Of a stretch of DNA of 64,000 bases, positions 53,118 through 60,738 are shown piece after piece. Where the stretch lies: NCBI RefSeq assembly GCF_003955715.1, contig NZ_CP034463.1, positions 1,302,001-1,366,000 on the forward strand. Direction: 5' to 3'. The DNA comes from Streptomyces aquilus. GTDB taxonomy: Bacteria > Actinomycetota > Actinomycetes > Streptomycetales > Streptomycetaceae. The stretch's first letter is position 1, and every line of letters begins with the position of its first letter. Below the pieces are notes generated by a model. The model did no database searches. It saw nothing but the letters and a program-made list of their open reading frames with translations, and was not told the DNA's origin. Both the position numbers and the translations under genes were made by a program.

Positions 53118-53912
53118 CTACTTCGCTGCCCGGGTCCGGTAGAGACGCCGTGACCAGAGGTAGCCGACCAGCCCGATCATCGTGCACCCGCCGACGGCCC
53201 AGAGCACGTCCGAACCATCGGGCGATCCGGCCAGCAGACCGCGGAAGGCGTCGATGATCGGCGTGAACGGCTGGTACTCGGCGAACCATCGCAGCCCGGT
53301 CGGCATCGACTCGATCGGCACGAATCCGCTGCCCACGAACGGCAGCATGATGAAGATCATCGGCCAGTTGCTCGCGGCCTCCGGGTTCGGACTGGCCAGC
53401 CCCAGCGCCACGGTGAACCAGGTCATCGCGAGCGACAACAGCGCGAGCAGACCGACCAGGCCCGACCATTGCATCGCTGAGGCGCCGGTCTCCAGACCGA
53501 GCAGGAACGCAACGCCCAGGACCGTTGCGAGTGCCAGCGCAGTCTGGACCATCGCGCCCAGCACGTGGCCGGTCAGCACCGAGACCTTGGCGATGGCCAT
53601 GGTCCGGAACCGGTCGATGATCCCGCCTGTCATGTCGGTGGCGACCGAGACGGCCGTGCTGATGGACACGCTTGCCACTGCCATCACCAAGATCCCGGGA
53701 GTGATGAACGTCAGGTAGTCGCCGCGCTCCCTCGCCGGGGTTCCGGGCAGACCGGCGCCCATGGTGCCTCCGAAGGCGTAGACGAACAGCAGCAGGAACA
53801 GCAGCGGCAGGCCGATCAGCATCAGCGTCTGCGACGGGTACCGGGCCATGTGCTTCAGGTTGCGGCGCAACATGGTCGCCGAATCGCGGACGGCATACGA
53901 CGCGGTGTTCAT
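53118..53912 (-). CDS. ABC-2 type permease, DrrB-like drug exporter
   Basis: 264 residues with six hydrophobic helices, e.g. LMLIGLPLLFLLLFVYAFG, LALATVLGVAFLLGL, LVGLLALLSLAMTWFTVALGLA. MARYPSQTLMLIGLPLLFLLL and the central 'PFVGSGFVPIESMPTGLRWFAEYQPFTPIIDAFRGLL' block are diagnostic of DrrB-type daunorubicin exporters. Its ATG overlaps the ATPase stop by 4 nt. With the ATPase it should export hydrophobic drugs or lipids across the membrane. Confidence 0.92.
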   Translation of the reverse strand: MNTASYAVRDSATMLRRNLKHMARYPSQTLMLIGLPLLFLLLFVYAFGGTMGAGLPGTPARERGDYLTFITPGILVMAVASVSISTAVSVATDMTGGIIDRFRTMAIAKVSVLTGHVLGAMVQTALALATVLGVAFLLGLETGASAMQWSGLVGLLALLSLAMTWFTVALGLASPNPEAASNWPMIFIMLPFVGSGFVPIESMPTGLRWFAEYQPFTPIIDAFRGLLAGSPDGSDVLWAVGGCTMIGLVGYLWSRRLYRTRAAK

Positions 53913-54865
53913 GCCGGCACCTCTTCTGGAGACTCGTCGGCGGTGGAGTGGTCGGTGAGCGCCAGGAACACGTCGTCCAGGTCCGCGGTGTGTACAAAGA
54001 GCCCGGTGACCGCGTCGTCGTCGACCTCGGCCAACAGCCGTCGCAGCGTGGTGAGGCTGCCGTCGTGCGGCAGGGTCAGGGTCAGCGCCGTTACGTTCGG
54101 GTTCGCTTCGGGGAACTGGCGTGCCAAGTCGGCCAGGCCTTCAGTGTCAGCGGCCTGAAGCTCGACGTGTCCGCCGGGGACCAGCCGCTTCAGCTCGGCC
54201 GCGGTGCCCTCGGCGACCAGTCGGCCTCCGTCGAGCACACCGACCCGGTCGGCGAGTTGGTCGGCCTCCTCCAGGTACTGGGTGGTGAGGAAGACGGTGA
54301 CCCCGTCGGCCACCAGCTCCCGCACGATGTCCCACAGGTCACGGCGGCTGCGTGGGTCGAGGCCCGTGGTCGGCTCGTCGAGAAAGATCAGCCGCGGCCC
54401 TGCGACCAGGGTCATTGCCAGGTCCATCCGCCGCTTCATACCGCCGGAGTACGTCACCGCGCGTCGGTCGGCGGCATCAGCCAGGCGGAACCGCTCCAGC
54501 AGTTGCTCTACCGCACTCTCCGCACGACGCCGGTCCAGGTGACCGAGGTCGGCCATCAGCCGCAGATTCTCCCGCCCGGTGAGTAACTCGTCCACGGCGG
54601 AGAACTGCCCGGTCACTCCGATCGACGCACGCACCTGGTCTGCCTCGTGGCGTATGTCGTACCCGGCGACCCGAGCCTCACCGGCGTCCGCAGGCAGCAC
54701 GGTGGACAGGATCCGGACGGTGGTGGTCTTGCCGGCCCCGTTGGGTCCGAGCAGGGCGTACACGGTGCCTGCGGGGACGGTCAGGTCGACTCCGGCTACC
54801 ACCTCGTGGTCACCGTACGACTTGCGTAGCCCGGAGACCTCGATCGCATTGGTTCTCGTCGTCAT
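53909..54865 (-). CDS. ABC transporter ATP-binding protein, DrrA-like
   Basis: 318 residues. Walker A GPNGAGKTTTVRIL (about residue 38), Q-loop in VTGQFSAVDELLTGRENL, signature VTYSGGMKRRMDLAM, Walker B LIFLDEPTTGLDPRSR, H-loop-like TVFLTTQYLEEADQLADRV. The C-terminal 90 residues match the DrrA regulatory tail. ATG 54865 is preferred to the longer frame from 54904, because that TTG forms the -35 box of the MerR-type promoter. The likely transcription start is within a few bases of the ATG, suggesting a leaderless mRNA. First gene of the operon. Confidence 0.93.
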   Translation of the reverse strand: MTTRTNAIEVSGLRKSYGDHEVVAGVDLTVPAGTVYALLGPNGAGKTTTVRILSTVLPADAGEARVAGYDIRHEADQVRASIGVTGQFSAVDELLTGRENLRLMADLGHLDRRRAESAVEQLLERFRLADAADRRAVTYSGGMKRRMDLAMTLVAGPRLIFLDEPTTGLDPRSRRDLWDIVRELVADGVTVFLTTQYLEEADQLADRVGVLDGGRLVAEGTAAELKRLVPGGHVELQAADTEGLADLARQFPEANPNVTALTLTLPHDGSLTTLRRLLAEVDDDAVTGLFVHTADLDDVFLALTDHSTADESPEEVPA

Positions 54866-54887
54866 GCCGACCATGCTGAGAGGTTGC

Positions 54888-54904
54888 CCCTGCGTCAGGG
54901 TCAA
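54888..54904 (-). promoter_or_regulatory. MerR-type promoter/operator of the exporter operon
   Basis: On the minus strand TTGACC (-35) starts at 54904, followed by the dyad CCCTG-ACG-CAGGG (54900-54888) inside the spacer. A dyad between -35 and -10 with a long spacer is the classic MerR activator layout. Confidence 0.6.
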
Positions 54905-55243
54905 CTGTTGCGGCTACGTGGCAGCGCGCCCCGAGACGTCGGCCTCTGCCTCACACCGGCCAGTCGGCTGTCGCATGAGCGCGCCAAGTACTTGGTGACA
55001 GGCCGCCAAGAAGCACGACCACCCCGCAACCGATTCCTGAGGCCGGAAATGAGCCGTGGTCGTGGTCGCACGTCAGCGTCCGGAGTGCCGTCCGGGCCGC
55101 GAGGCGGCGCGGACGGAGTGCCTCTCCCGGTCGGCGGGGCGGCGGCGGAGTCGCGGCGTGCCTGCTCGCGGGACGTTCCTCCCAGCACTGGTTCTCCACG
55201 TTCCAGTGGCGTTGCCGCCCGTCCTGCCCTGCAACCATGGCCC
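54905..55243. other. Gene-free stretch
   Basis: No frame on either strand reads like a protein: open frames here are Arg/Pro/Ser-rich, as expected of shadow frames in GC-rich DNA. I see no RNA gene, terminator or repeat. It may be the scar of a lost gene. Confidence 0.5.
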
Positions 55244-55588
55244 CTACCCCCGCCCCTGCCAATGCACTGTCGCGGCGAGGAAGACGGCGAAGAGCAGGCG
55301 TCCCAGCCGGCGCAGCAACCATGAGGCGAACCGCCGTGAGAGCGGCGGGCGTTCCTCCTTGCCACGGACGCTCACCGCCGCCGCGAGCAGAGCGCTGGGC
55401 AGCAGATGGCCGTCCAGAACCCGGTCGGTCAACGGCAGTCCGATGACCCGCAGGCCCACGAGCCCCGCGGCCCAGGACACTTCGAGGTGCCGGGCACGCA
55501 GCGCATGCGCGACAACACGCGCCGCGTCGAAGCCGAACGACGGGGCACGCTCCGTAATGCCGCCGATGAGGGGAGGGACGCCCCCCAT
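55244..55588 (-). CDS. Possible small hypothetical protein
   Basis: 114 residues with good G/C third-position bias on the minus strand and two moderately hydrophobic stretches (VSWAAGLVGLRVIGLPLTD and a C-terminal LGRLLFAVFLAATVHW). Start ATG 55588 (MGGVPPLIGG). No ribosome binding site or recognised family. It could be a genuine small membrane-associated protein or the tail of a decayed gene. It lies 30 nt from the downstream-facing acyl-CoA ligase end. Confidence 0.35.
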   Translation of the reverse strand: MGGVPPLIGGITERAPSFGFDAARVVAHALRARHLEVSWAAGLVGLRVIGLPLTDRVLDGHLLPSALLAAAVSVRGKEERPPLSRRFASWLLRRLGRLLFAVFLAATVHWQGRG

Positions 55589-55618
55589 CGCCGGGCGTAG
55601 AGGTCCTTCTCCAGGTGG

Positions 55619-57181
55619 TCACACGGGCCGCGTACGCCCCTCCCAGTACGGATCCCGCAACCTCCGCTTGTACAGCTTGCCGTTGGGGTCGCGGGGCATT
55701 TCCGTGATGAAGTCGATGGTCTTGGGGCACTTGTAGCCGGCGAGGTGTTCGGCGCAGTGGGCGAGGAGGGTGGCGGCGAGGTCCGGGCCGGGGTCCTGGC
55801 CGGGGGCCGGTTCGATGACGGCCTTGACCTCCTCGCCCCAGTCGTCGTGCGGGATGCCGAAGGCGGCCGCGTCGGCGACGGCGGGGTGGGACAGGAGGGC
55901 GGACTCGATCTCGGCGGGGTAGATGTTGACGCCGCCGGAGATGATCATGTCGATCTTGCGGTCGCGGAGGAAGAGATAGCCGTCCTCGTCGAGGTAGCCG
56001 AGGTCACCGACGGTGAAGAAGTCGCCGATGCGGTTCTTCCTCGTCTTGGACTCATCCTTGTGGTACGAGAAGCCGCCGGTGTTCATCTTCAGGTAGACGG
56101 TACCGAGTTCACCCGCCGGCAGCCGGTTGCCCTCGTCGTCGAAGATCGCCAACTCGCTGATGGGCCAGGCCTTTCCGACCGTGCCGGGCTTCTTCAGCCA
56201 GTCCTCCGCCGTGGCGAAGGCGCCGCCGCCCTCGCTGGCCGCGTAGTACTCCTCCACGCACGGGCCCCACCAGTCCAGCATCGCCCGCTTGACGTGGTCG
56301 GGACAGGGGGCGGCGCCGTGGATGGCGTGGCGCATCGACGAGACGTCGTACCGTGCGAGGGTCTCCTCGGGCAGTGCCAGCAGGCGGTGGAACTGGGTGG
56401 GGACCATGTGGGTGTGCGTGCAGCGGTGTGTGTCGATCAGGCGCAGCATCTCCTCGGGTGTCCACTTGTCCATCAGGACCAGGCGGTGTCCGATGTGCAG
56501 GGACGCGCTCGCGAACTGGAGGACCGCCGTGTGGTACAGCGGCGAGCAGACGAGGTGGACGTTGTCGTCGTACGGCTTGATGCCGAAGATGCCGAGGAAG
56601 CCGCCCAGGTAGGCCTCCTCCGGCGCCTTGCCGGGCAGCGGGCGGCGGATGCCGCGGGGGCGGCCCGTGGTGCCCGAGGTGTAGTTCATGACCCAGCCGA
56701 GCTCGCGGTCCTCCGGCGCCGACTCCGGTTGTCCGTCGAGGAGTTCGGCGTACGGCCGGAAGCCCTCGACCGCGCCGACGGCGTACCGGTGCGTGGCCGG
56801 GAGGCCCGCCTCGTCGGCGGCGTGGCGGGCGGGCGCGGCGAAGCGCTCGTGGGCGAGGAAGACCTTGGCGCCGGAGTCGGCGACGATCCAGGCGATCTCG
56901 GGGCCGACGAAGTGGTGGTTGATCGGGACGAGGTACAACCCGGCCTGGGTGGCGGCGAGATGAGCGGTGAAGAGCTCGACACCGTTGGGCAGGACCACGG
57001 CGAAGGCGTCACCGCGACGCAGTCCGGCGGCACGCAGGCCGTGGACGAGACGGTTGGCGGCGGCGTGCAGCCGCGCCGCGGTCCACTCCTCGCCGTCCGG
57101 GGCGACGAGGACGGTGCGATCGGGCTCGACGGCGGCCTGCGCCCAGAATCCGGCGGGGGGTGTGCTCGTGGTGCTGGTCAT
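55619..57181 (-). CDS. Acyl-CoA synthetase (AMP-binding, FadD/bile-acid-CoA-ligase-like)
   Basis: 520 residues. P-loop MNYTSGTTGRPRGIRRPLPG, A5 YYAASEGGGAF, A7 FTVGDLGYLDEDGYLFLRDRKIDMIISGGVNIYPAEIE and the C-terminal MPRDPNGKLYKRRLRD lysine. The KAPEEAYLGGFLGIFGIKPYD segment is characteristic of actinobacterial FadD ligases acting on bulky acids such as sterol or bile acids. It follows the nitronate-monooxygenase gene by 64 nt on the same strand, so the two probably form an operon. Confidence 0.9.
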   Translation of the reverse strand: MTSTTSTPPAGFWAQAAVEPDRTVLVAPDGEEWTAARLHAAANRLVHGLRAAGLRRGDAFAVVLPNGVELFTAHLAATQAGLYLVPINHHFVGPEIAWIVADSGAKVFLAHERFAAPARHAADEAGLPATHRYAVGAVEGFRPYAELLDGQPESAPEDRELGWVMNYTSGTTGRPRGIRRPLPGKAPEEAYLGGFLGIFGIKPYDDNVHLVCSPLYHTAVLQFASASLHIGHRLVLMDKWTPEEMLRLIDTHRCTHTHMVPTQFHRLLALPEETLARYDVSSMRHAIHGAAPCPDHVKRAMLDWWGPCVEEYYAASEGGGAFATAEDWLKKPGTVGKAWPISELAIFDDEGNRLPAGELGTVYLKMNTGGFSYHKDESKTRKNRIGDFFTVGDLGYLDEDGYLFLRDRKIDMIISGGVNIYPAEIESALLSHPAVADAAAFGIPHDDWGEEVKAVIEPAPGQDPGPDLAATLLAHCAEHLAGYKCPKTIDFITEMPRDPNGKLYKRRLRDPYWEGRTRPV

Positions 57182-57245
57182 CGGCCGCTCCTTCCGGTGG
57201 ACGTGTGCCTGTCCCTCGCCGCTTCTTCCGGCGGGCGTGTCCTGG

Positions 57246-58355
57246 TCACCGGCCGCTCCTTCCGGCGATGCGGTTGATGCGGTCCACCGTCTGTTCGAAG
57301 CCGCGGGTGAGGTCGTCGAAGACGTCCTGGACGCTGCGTTCGCGGTTCATCCGGCCGACGATCTGTCCCACGGGGGTGCCGAGCAACGGCTCGACCTCGT
57401 ACTTCTGGATGCGGGTGAGGGCGTCGGCGACGAGGAGGCCCTGGAGTGGCATGGGGAGGGCGCCGGGGCCGTCGGGGTCGTCCCAGGCATCGGTCCACTC
57501 GGTGCGCAGCTGCCGGGCAGGCTTGCCGGTCAGGGCGCGGGAGCGGACGGTGTCGGAGGAGCTCGCCGCGAGGAGTTTGCGGGTCACCGCGGGCGAGGAC
57601 ATGTCGGCCTCGGTGCAGGTGAGCCAGAGCGAGCCCAGCCATACGCCCTGCGCGCCGAGGGCGAGCGCGGCGGCCACCTGCTGTCCGCTGCCGATGCCGC
57701 CCGCGGCCAGCACGGGCAGCGGGCCGACGGCGTCCACGACCTCCGGGGTCAGCACCATGGAGGCGATCTCGCCGGTGTGACCGCCGGCCTCGTAGCCCTG
57801 GGCGACGACGATGTCGATGCCGCCCTCCTTGTGCTTGAGCGCGTGCCGGGCGCTGCCCGCGAGGGCGGCCACGAGCACGCCCCGGTCGTGAGCGCGTTCC
57901 ACGACGTCGGCGGGCGGCGAGCCGAGGGCGTTGGCGAGCAGCTTGATCGGGTAGTCGAAGGCGACGTCGAGCTGGGTGCGGGCGACCTGCTCCATCCACC
58001 CGGTGATGCGCCACCCAGACACCTCCCCCTCGGCCAGCTCGGGCACGCCGTACTTGGCGAGGGTGTCCCGGACGAACTGCCGGTGCCCCTCGGGGATCAT
58101 CGCCTCGACGTCCGCCTCCGTGACGCCTTCCACCTTCTTGGCGGGCATGACGACGTCCAGGCCGTACGGCTTGCCGTCCACGTGACCCTCGATCCAGTCG
58201 AGGTCGCGTTTGAGGTCGTCGGGGGCGGTGTAGCGGACCGCACCGAGCACCCCGAAGCCACCGGCCCTGCTGATGGCGGCAGCGACGGCGGGGAACGGCG
58301 TGAAGCCGAAGATGGCGTGCTCGACTCCCAGTTTCTTGCTCAGCTCCGTCTGCAT
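57246..58355 (-). CDS. Nitronate monooxygenase-family flavoprotein (2-nitropropane dioxygenase type)
   Basis: 369 residues, TIM-barrel FMN enzyme. Marks: FGFTPFPAVAAAISRAGGFGVLGAVRYT near the N terminus, HALKHKEGGIDIVVAQGYEAGGHTGEIASMVLTPEVVDAV and VLAAGGIGSGQQVAAALALGAQGVWLGSLWL (FMN phosphate binding). The catalytic His lies in GYEAGGHTG. Such proteins oxidise nitronates or act as trans-enoyl reductases/isomerases in acyl-CoA metabolism; the FadD-type neighbour favours a role on acyl-CoA chains. The first 'ATG' is at 58355. Confidence 0.88.
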   Translation of the reverse strand: MQTELSKKLGVEHAIFGFTPFPAVAAAISRAGGFGVLGAVRYTAPDDLKRDLDWIEGHVDGKPYGLDVVMPAKKVEGVTEADVEAMIPEGHRQFVRDTLAKYGVPELAEGEVSGWRITGWMEQVARTQLDVAFDYPIKLLANALGSPPADVVERAHDRGVLVAALAGSARHALKHKEGGIDIVVAQGYEAGGHTGEIASMVLTPEVVDAVGPLPVLAAGGIGSGQQVAAALALGAQGVWLGSLWLTCTEADMSSPAVTRKLLAASSSDTVRSRALTGKPARQLRTEWTDAWDDPDGPGALPMPLQGLLVADALTRIQKYEVEPLLGTPVGQIVGRMNRERSVQDVFDDLTRGFEQTVDRINRIAGRSGR

Positions 58356-58459
58356 GGGCGCAGGATGCCGCAGTCCTCCGGAGGACGGAAGAGGTTTCCT
58401 GATGCTCCGTCAGATTCCGTGCCGGGGCTGAAGTCACCTGCCGGGGATAGAGTTTCCCG

Positions 58460-60217
58460 ATGACTGATGAGGCGCACACCGGACTGTCCCGCCGTCAGCT
58501 CACCCGAAGAGTCCTCGCACTCGGGGGCGCCCTCGCCATCGCCCCGTTCCCGGCCGGCCCCGCGTCGGCGGCGCCCCCCGGCGGACGGCCCACGCTCCGC
58601 CACGGATCCGCGCGGCAGGCGGGCCTCTTGGCGGACCACCTCCGTCAACTCGTCACCGACGCCGAGTCGTTCCTCGGTCCTTCCCCCAAGCACCCCTGGT
58701 ACGCGGGCGCCGTGCTCCTCGCCGGACGCGGCGGCACCGTGGCCCTGCACCGGCCGATCGGGACGGCGGTGCGCTACTCGGCGTACGACGAGAAGACGGA
58801 CACGGGCGTGGAGTTCCCGCCCGCCGACCAGATCCCCATGGCCGAGGACACCGTCTTCGACCTGGCCTCGGTCTCCAAGCTGTTCACCTCGATCCTCGCC
58901 GTCCAGCAGATCGAGCGGGGCCGCCTGGAACTGGAGGCGACCGTCGCCTCCTACCTCCCCGAGTTCGGCGCCGCGGGCAAGCAGGGCATGACCATCCGTC
59001 AACTCCTCACGCACACCTCGGGATTCCGCGCCTGGATCCCGCTCTACAACGCGCCGACGTACGAGGAGAAGCTGCGCCTCATCTGGAACGAGGCGCCGCT
59101 CAACCCGCCCGGCACCAAGTACCTCTACTCCGACCTGAATCTGATCTCGCTCCAACTGGTCCTGGAGAAGCTGACCGGCCGCACCCTGGACGCCCTCCTC
59201 CACGACGAGATCACCGCCCCGCTCGGCATGCGCCGCACCCGCTACAACCCGCCTACCTCCTGGAAACCGAGGATCGCGGCGACGGAGGACGCCCGTACAC
59301 CGTGGTCGGGTCTCGACCGGGGTCTGGTATGGGGCGAAGTGCACGACGAGAACGCGTTCAGCCTGGGCGGAGTCGCCGGCCACGCGGGCGTCTTCTCCTG
59401 CGCCTGGGATCTGGCGGTCCTCGGGCGGACACTGCTCAACGGCGGCGTCTACGGCCGTGCGCGCATCCTGCGCCCCGAGTCGGTGGAGCTGATGTTCACC
59501 GACTTCAACACCGCCTTTCCCGGCGACGAACACGGCCTCGGCTTCGAGCTCTACCAGCACTGGTACATGGGCGCGATGGCCACGCCGCGCACCGCGGGCC
59601 ACACCGGTTTCACCGGCACCTCCCTGGTCCTCGACCCGACGACCGACTCCTTCCTGATCGTGCTGGGCAACTCGGTGCACCCGGTGCGCAGTTGGCGCTC
59701 GGGCTCGGCACCCCGGGTCGCCGCCGCGAACCATCTGGCGCGCGCGGTCCCCGTCCGCCCACGGCACGGCCGTACCGCCTGGTTCTCCGGCATGGCGAAC
59801 GCCACGACGGCCACCCTGACGCTCCCGGCGCTGGACACCTCCTCCGGCGCCGCACGCCTGCGCTGCGCCCTGTGGTGGGACACCGAACCGCAGGCGGACA
59901 CGCTGACGTTGGAGGCCTCGACGGACGAGGGCACGACCTGGCACGCGCTGCCGTTCACGACCGAGACCGAGGAGCATTCCTCCGGCACGGTCACCGGCTG
60001 GTCGGGGCGGGTGTGGCACCGGCTGACGGCCGCACTTCCGGCACACCGGCAGCTATCCCTGCGCTGGCGTTACACCACGGACCGGCTGTACGTCGGGCGC
60101 GGGGCGTATGTCGACGGACTGCGGGTCGAGACCGCTGACGTCGTCCTCTTCGACGAGTCACGGCCGGGCGACTCCGGACGGGTCGTCGCCGCGGGGTGGG
60201 CCCCAGCCGTCGACTGA
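58460..60217 (+). CDS. Tat-exported beta-lactamase-family serine hydrolase with C-terminal beta domain
   Basis: 585 residues. A twin-arginine signal (SRRQLTRRVLALGGALAIAPFP) is followed by a class C beta-lactamase-like domain: nucleophile SVSK (FDLASVSKLFTSI), second motif YSD (TKYLYSDLNLISLQL) and HTG (RTAGHTGFTG). About 150 C-terminal residues form a beta-rich domain (ATLTLPALDTSSGAARLRCALWWDTEPQADTLTLEAS) resembling MAM/galactose-binding-like folds of secreted peptidases. It probably acts as an esterase or D-Ala-type peptidase outside the cell rather than in resistance. Confidence 0.88.
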   Translation: MTDEAHTGLSRRQLTRRVLALGGALAIAPFPAGPASAAPPGGRPTLRHGSARQAGLLADHLRQLVTDAESFLGPSPKHPWYAGAVLLAGRGGTVALHRPIGTAVRYSAYDEKTDTGVEFPPADQIPMAEDTVFDLASVSKLFTSILAVQQIERGRLELEATVASYLPEFGAAGKQGMTIRQLLTHTSGFRAWIPLYNAPTYEEKLRLIWNEAPLNPPGTKYLYSDLNLISLQLVLEKLTGRTLDALLHDEITAPLGMRRTRYNPPTSWKPRIAATEDARTPWSGLDRGLVWGEVHDENAFSLGGVAGHAGVFSCAWDLAVLGRTLLNGGVYGRARILRPESVELMFTDFNTAFPGDEHGLGFELYQHWYMGAMATPRTAGHTGFTGTSLVLDPTTDSFLIVLGNSVHPVRSWRSGSAPRVAAANHLARAVPVRPRHGRTAWFSGMANATTATLTLPALDTSSGAARLRCALWWDTEPQADTLTLEASTDEGTTWHALPFTTETEEHSSGTVTGWSGRVWHRLTAALPAHRQLSLRWRYTTDRLYVGRGAYVDGLRVETADVVLFDESRPGDSGRVVAAGWAPAVD

Positions 60218-60324
60218 CGGTGGTGCTGCCACAGGCAGGTAGCATCGTCGGGAATCACATGAGCCTTGTGAATCAATGCAGTTCGCGGGTTTTCCTCGCG
60301 CACGACCGTCGACCCGGGATGGAA

Positions 60325-60708
60325 ATGGCGAACGTCTTCATCAGTCATCGCAAGGTCGACGTGTCCCAGGCGGAGCGGCTCGCCGAGGTGGTCTCCGCCG
60401 CGGGGCACCAGGTGTGGTTCGACGAATGGGAGATCGGAATCGGGGATTCCATCGTCGACCGCATCACCACCGGGCTCGAAGGAACGTCCTATCTGGTGCT
60501 CTGCTATTCGGCGGCCGGTGTCATGAGCCCGTGGATCTCCCGGGAATGGATGTCGGCCCTCCACCGCCAGCTGGACGGCTGCGGGGTCCGCATCCTGCCG
60601 GTGAGGTTCGGTGGCTCCGCCCCGGCGATTCTGGCCGATCTCCGCTACGCGGATCTCTCCCAGGACTGGGACACGGGATGCGCGCAGCTCTTGAGGGCCA
60701 TTCGTTAA
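60325..60708 (+). CDS. Stand-alone TIR-domain protein
   Basis: 127 residues from ATG 60325 (MANVFISHRKVD), all TIR domain. Motifs: VFISHRKVDVSQAERLAEVV, VWFDEWEIGIGDSI and the conserved catalytic-type Glu74 in SPWISREWMSAL, matching the W-x3-E signature of NAD+-cleaving TIRs. ATG 60319 and ATG 60259 are upstream alternatives, the latter adding 22 residues of no obvious fold. It lies 30 nt before the NACHT gene, so the two are almost certainly co-transcribed; the TIR would be the effector released or activated by that sensor (inference from STAND-type immune systems). Confidence 0.85.
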   Translation: MANVFISHRKVDVSQAERLAEVVSAAGHQVWFDEWEIGIGDSIVDRITTGLEGTSYLVLCYSAAGVMSPWISREWMSALHRQLDGCGVRILPVRFGGSAPAILADLRYADLSQDWDTGCAQLLRAIR

Positions 60709-60738
60709 AGCCATTCGCTGAACATTTTCGGGGGCACG

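Noticed and set aside
57178..58479. An overlapping longer minus-strand frame across the nitronate monooxygenase gene
   Set aside because: Arg/Pro-rich in a different frame; the FMN-binding motifs lie in the 57246-58355 frame.
58460..60217. Beta-lactam resistance determinant
   Set aside because: The second motif is YSD, not YxN, and the long C-terminal beta domain fits secreted esterase/peptidase relatives instead.
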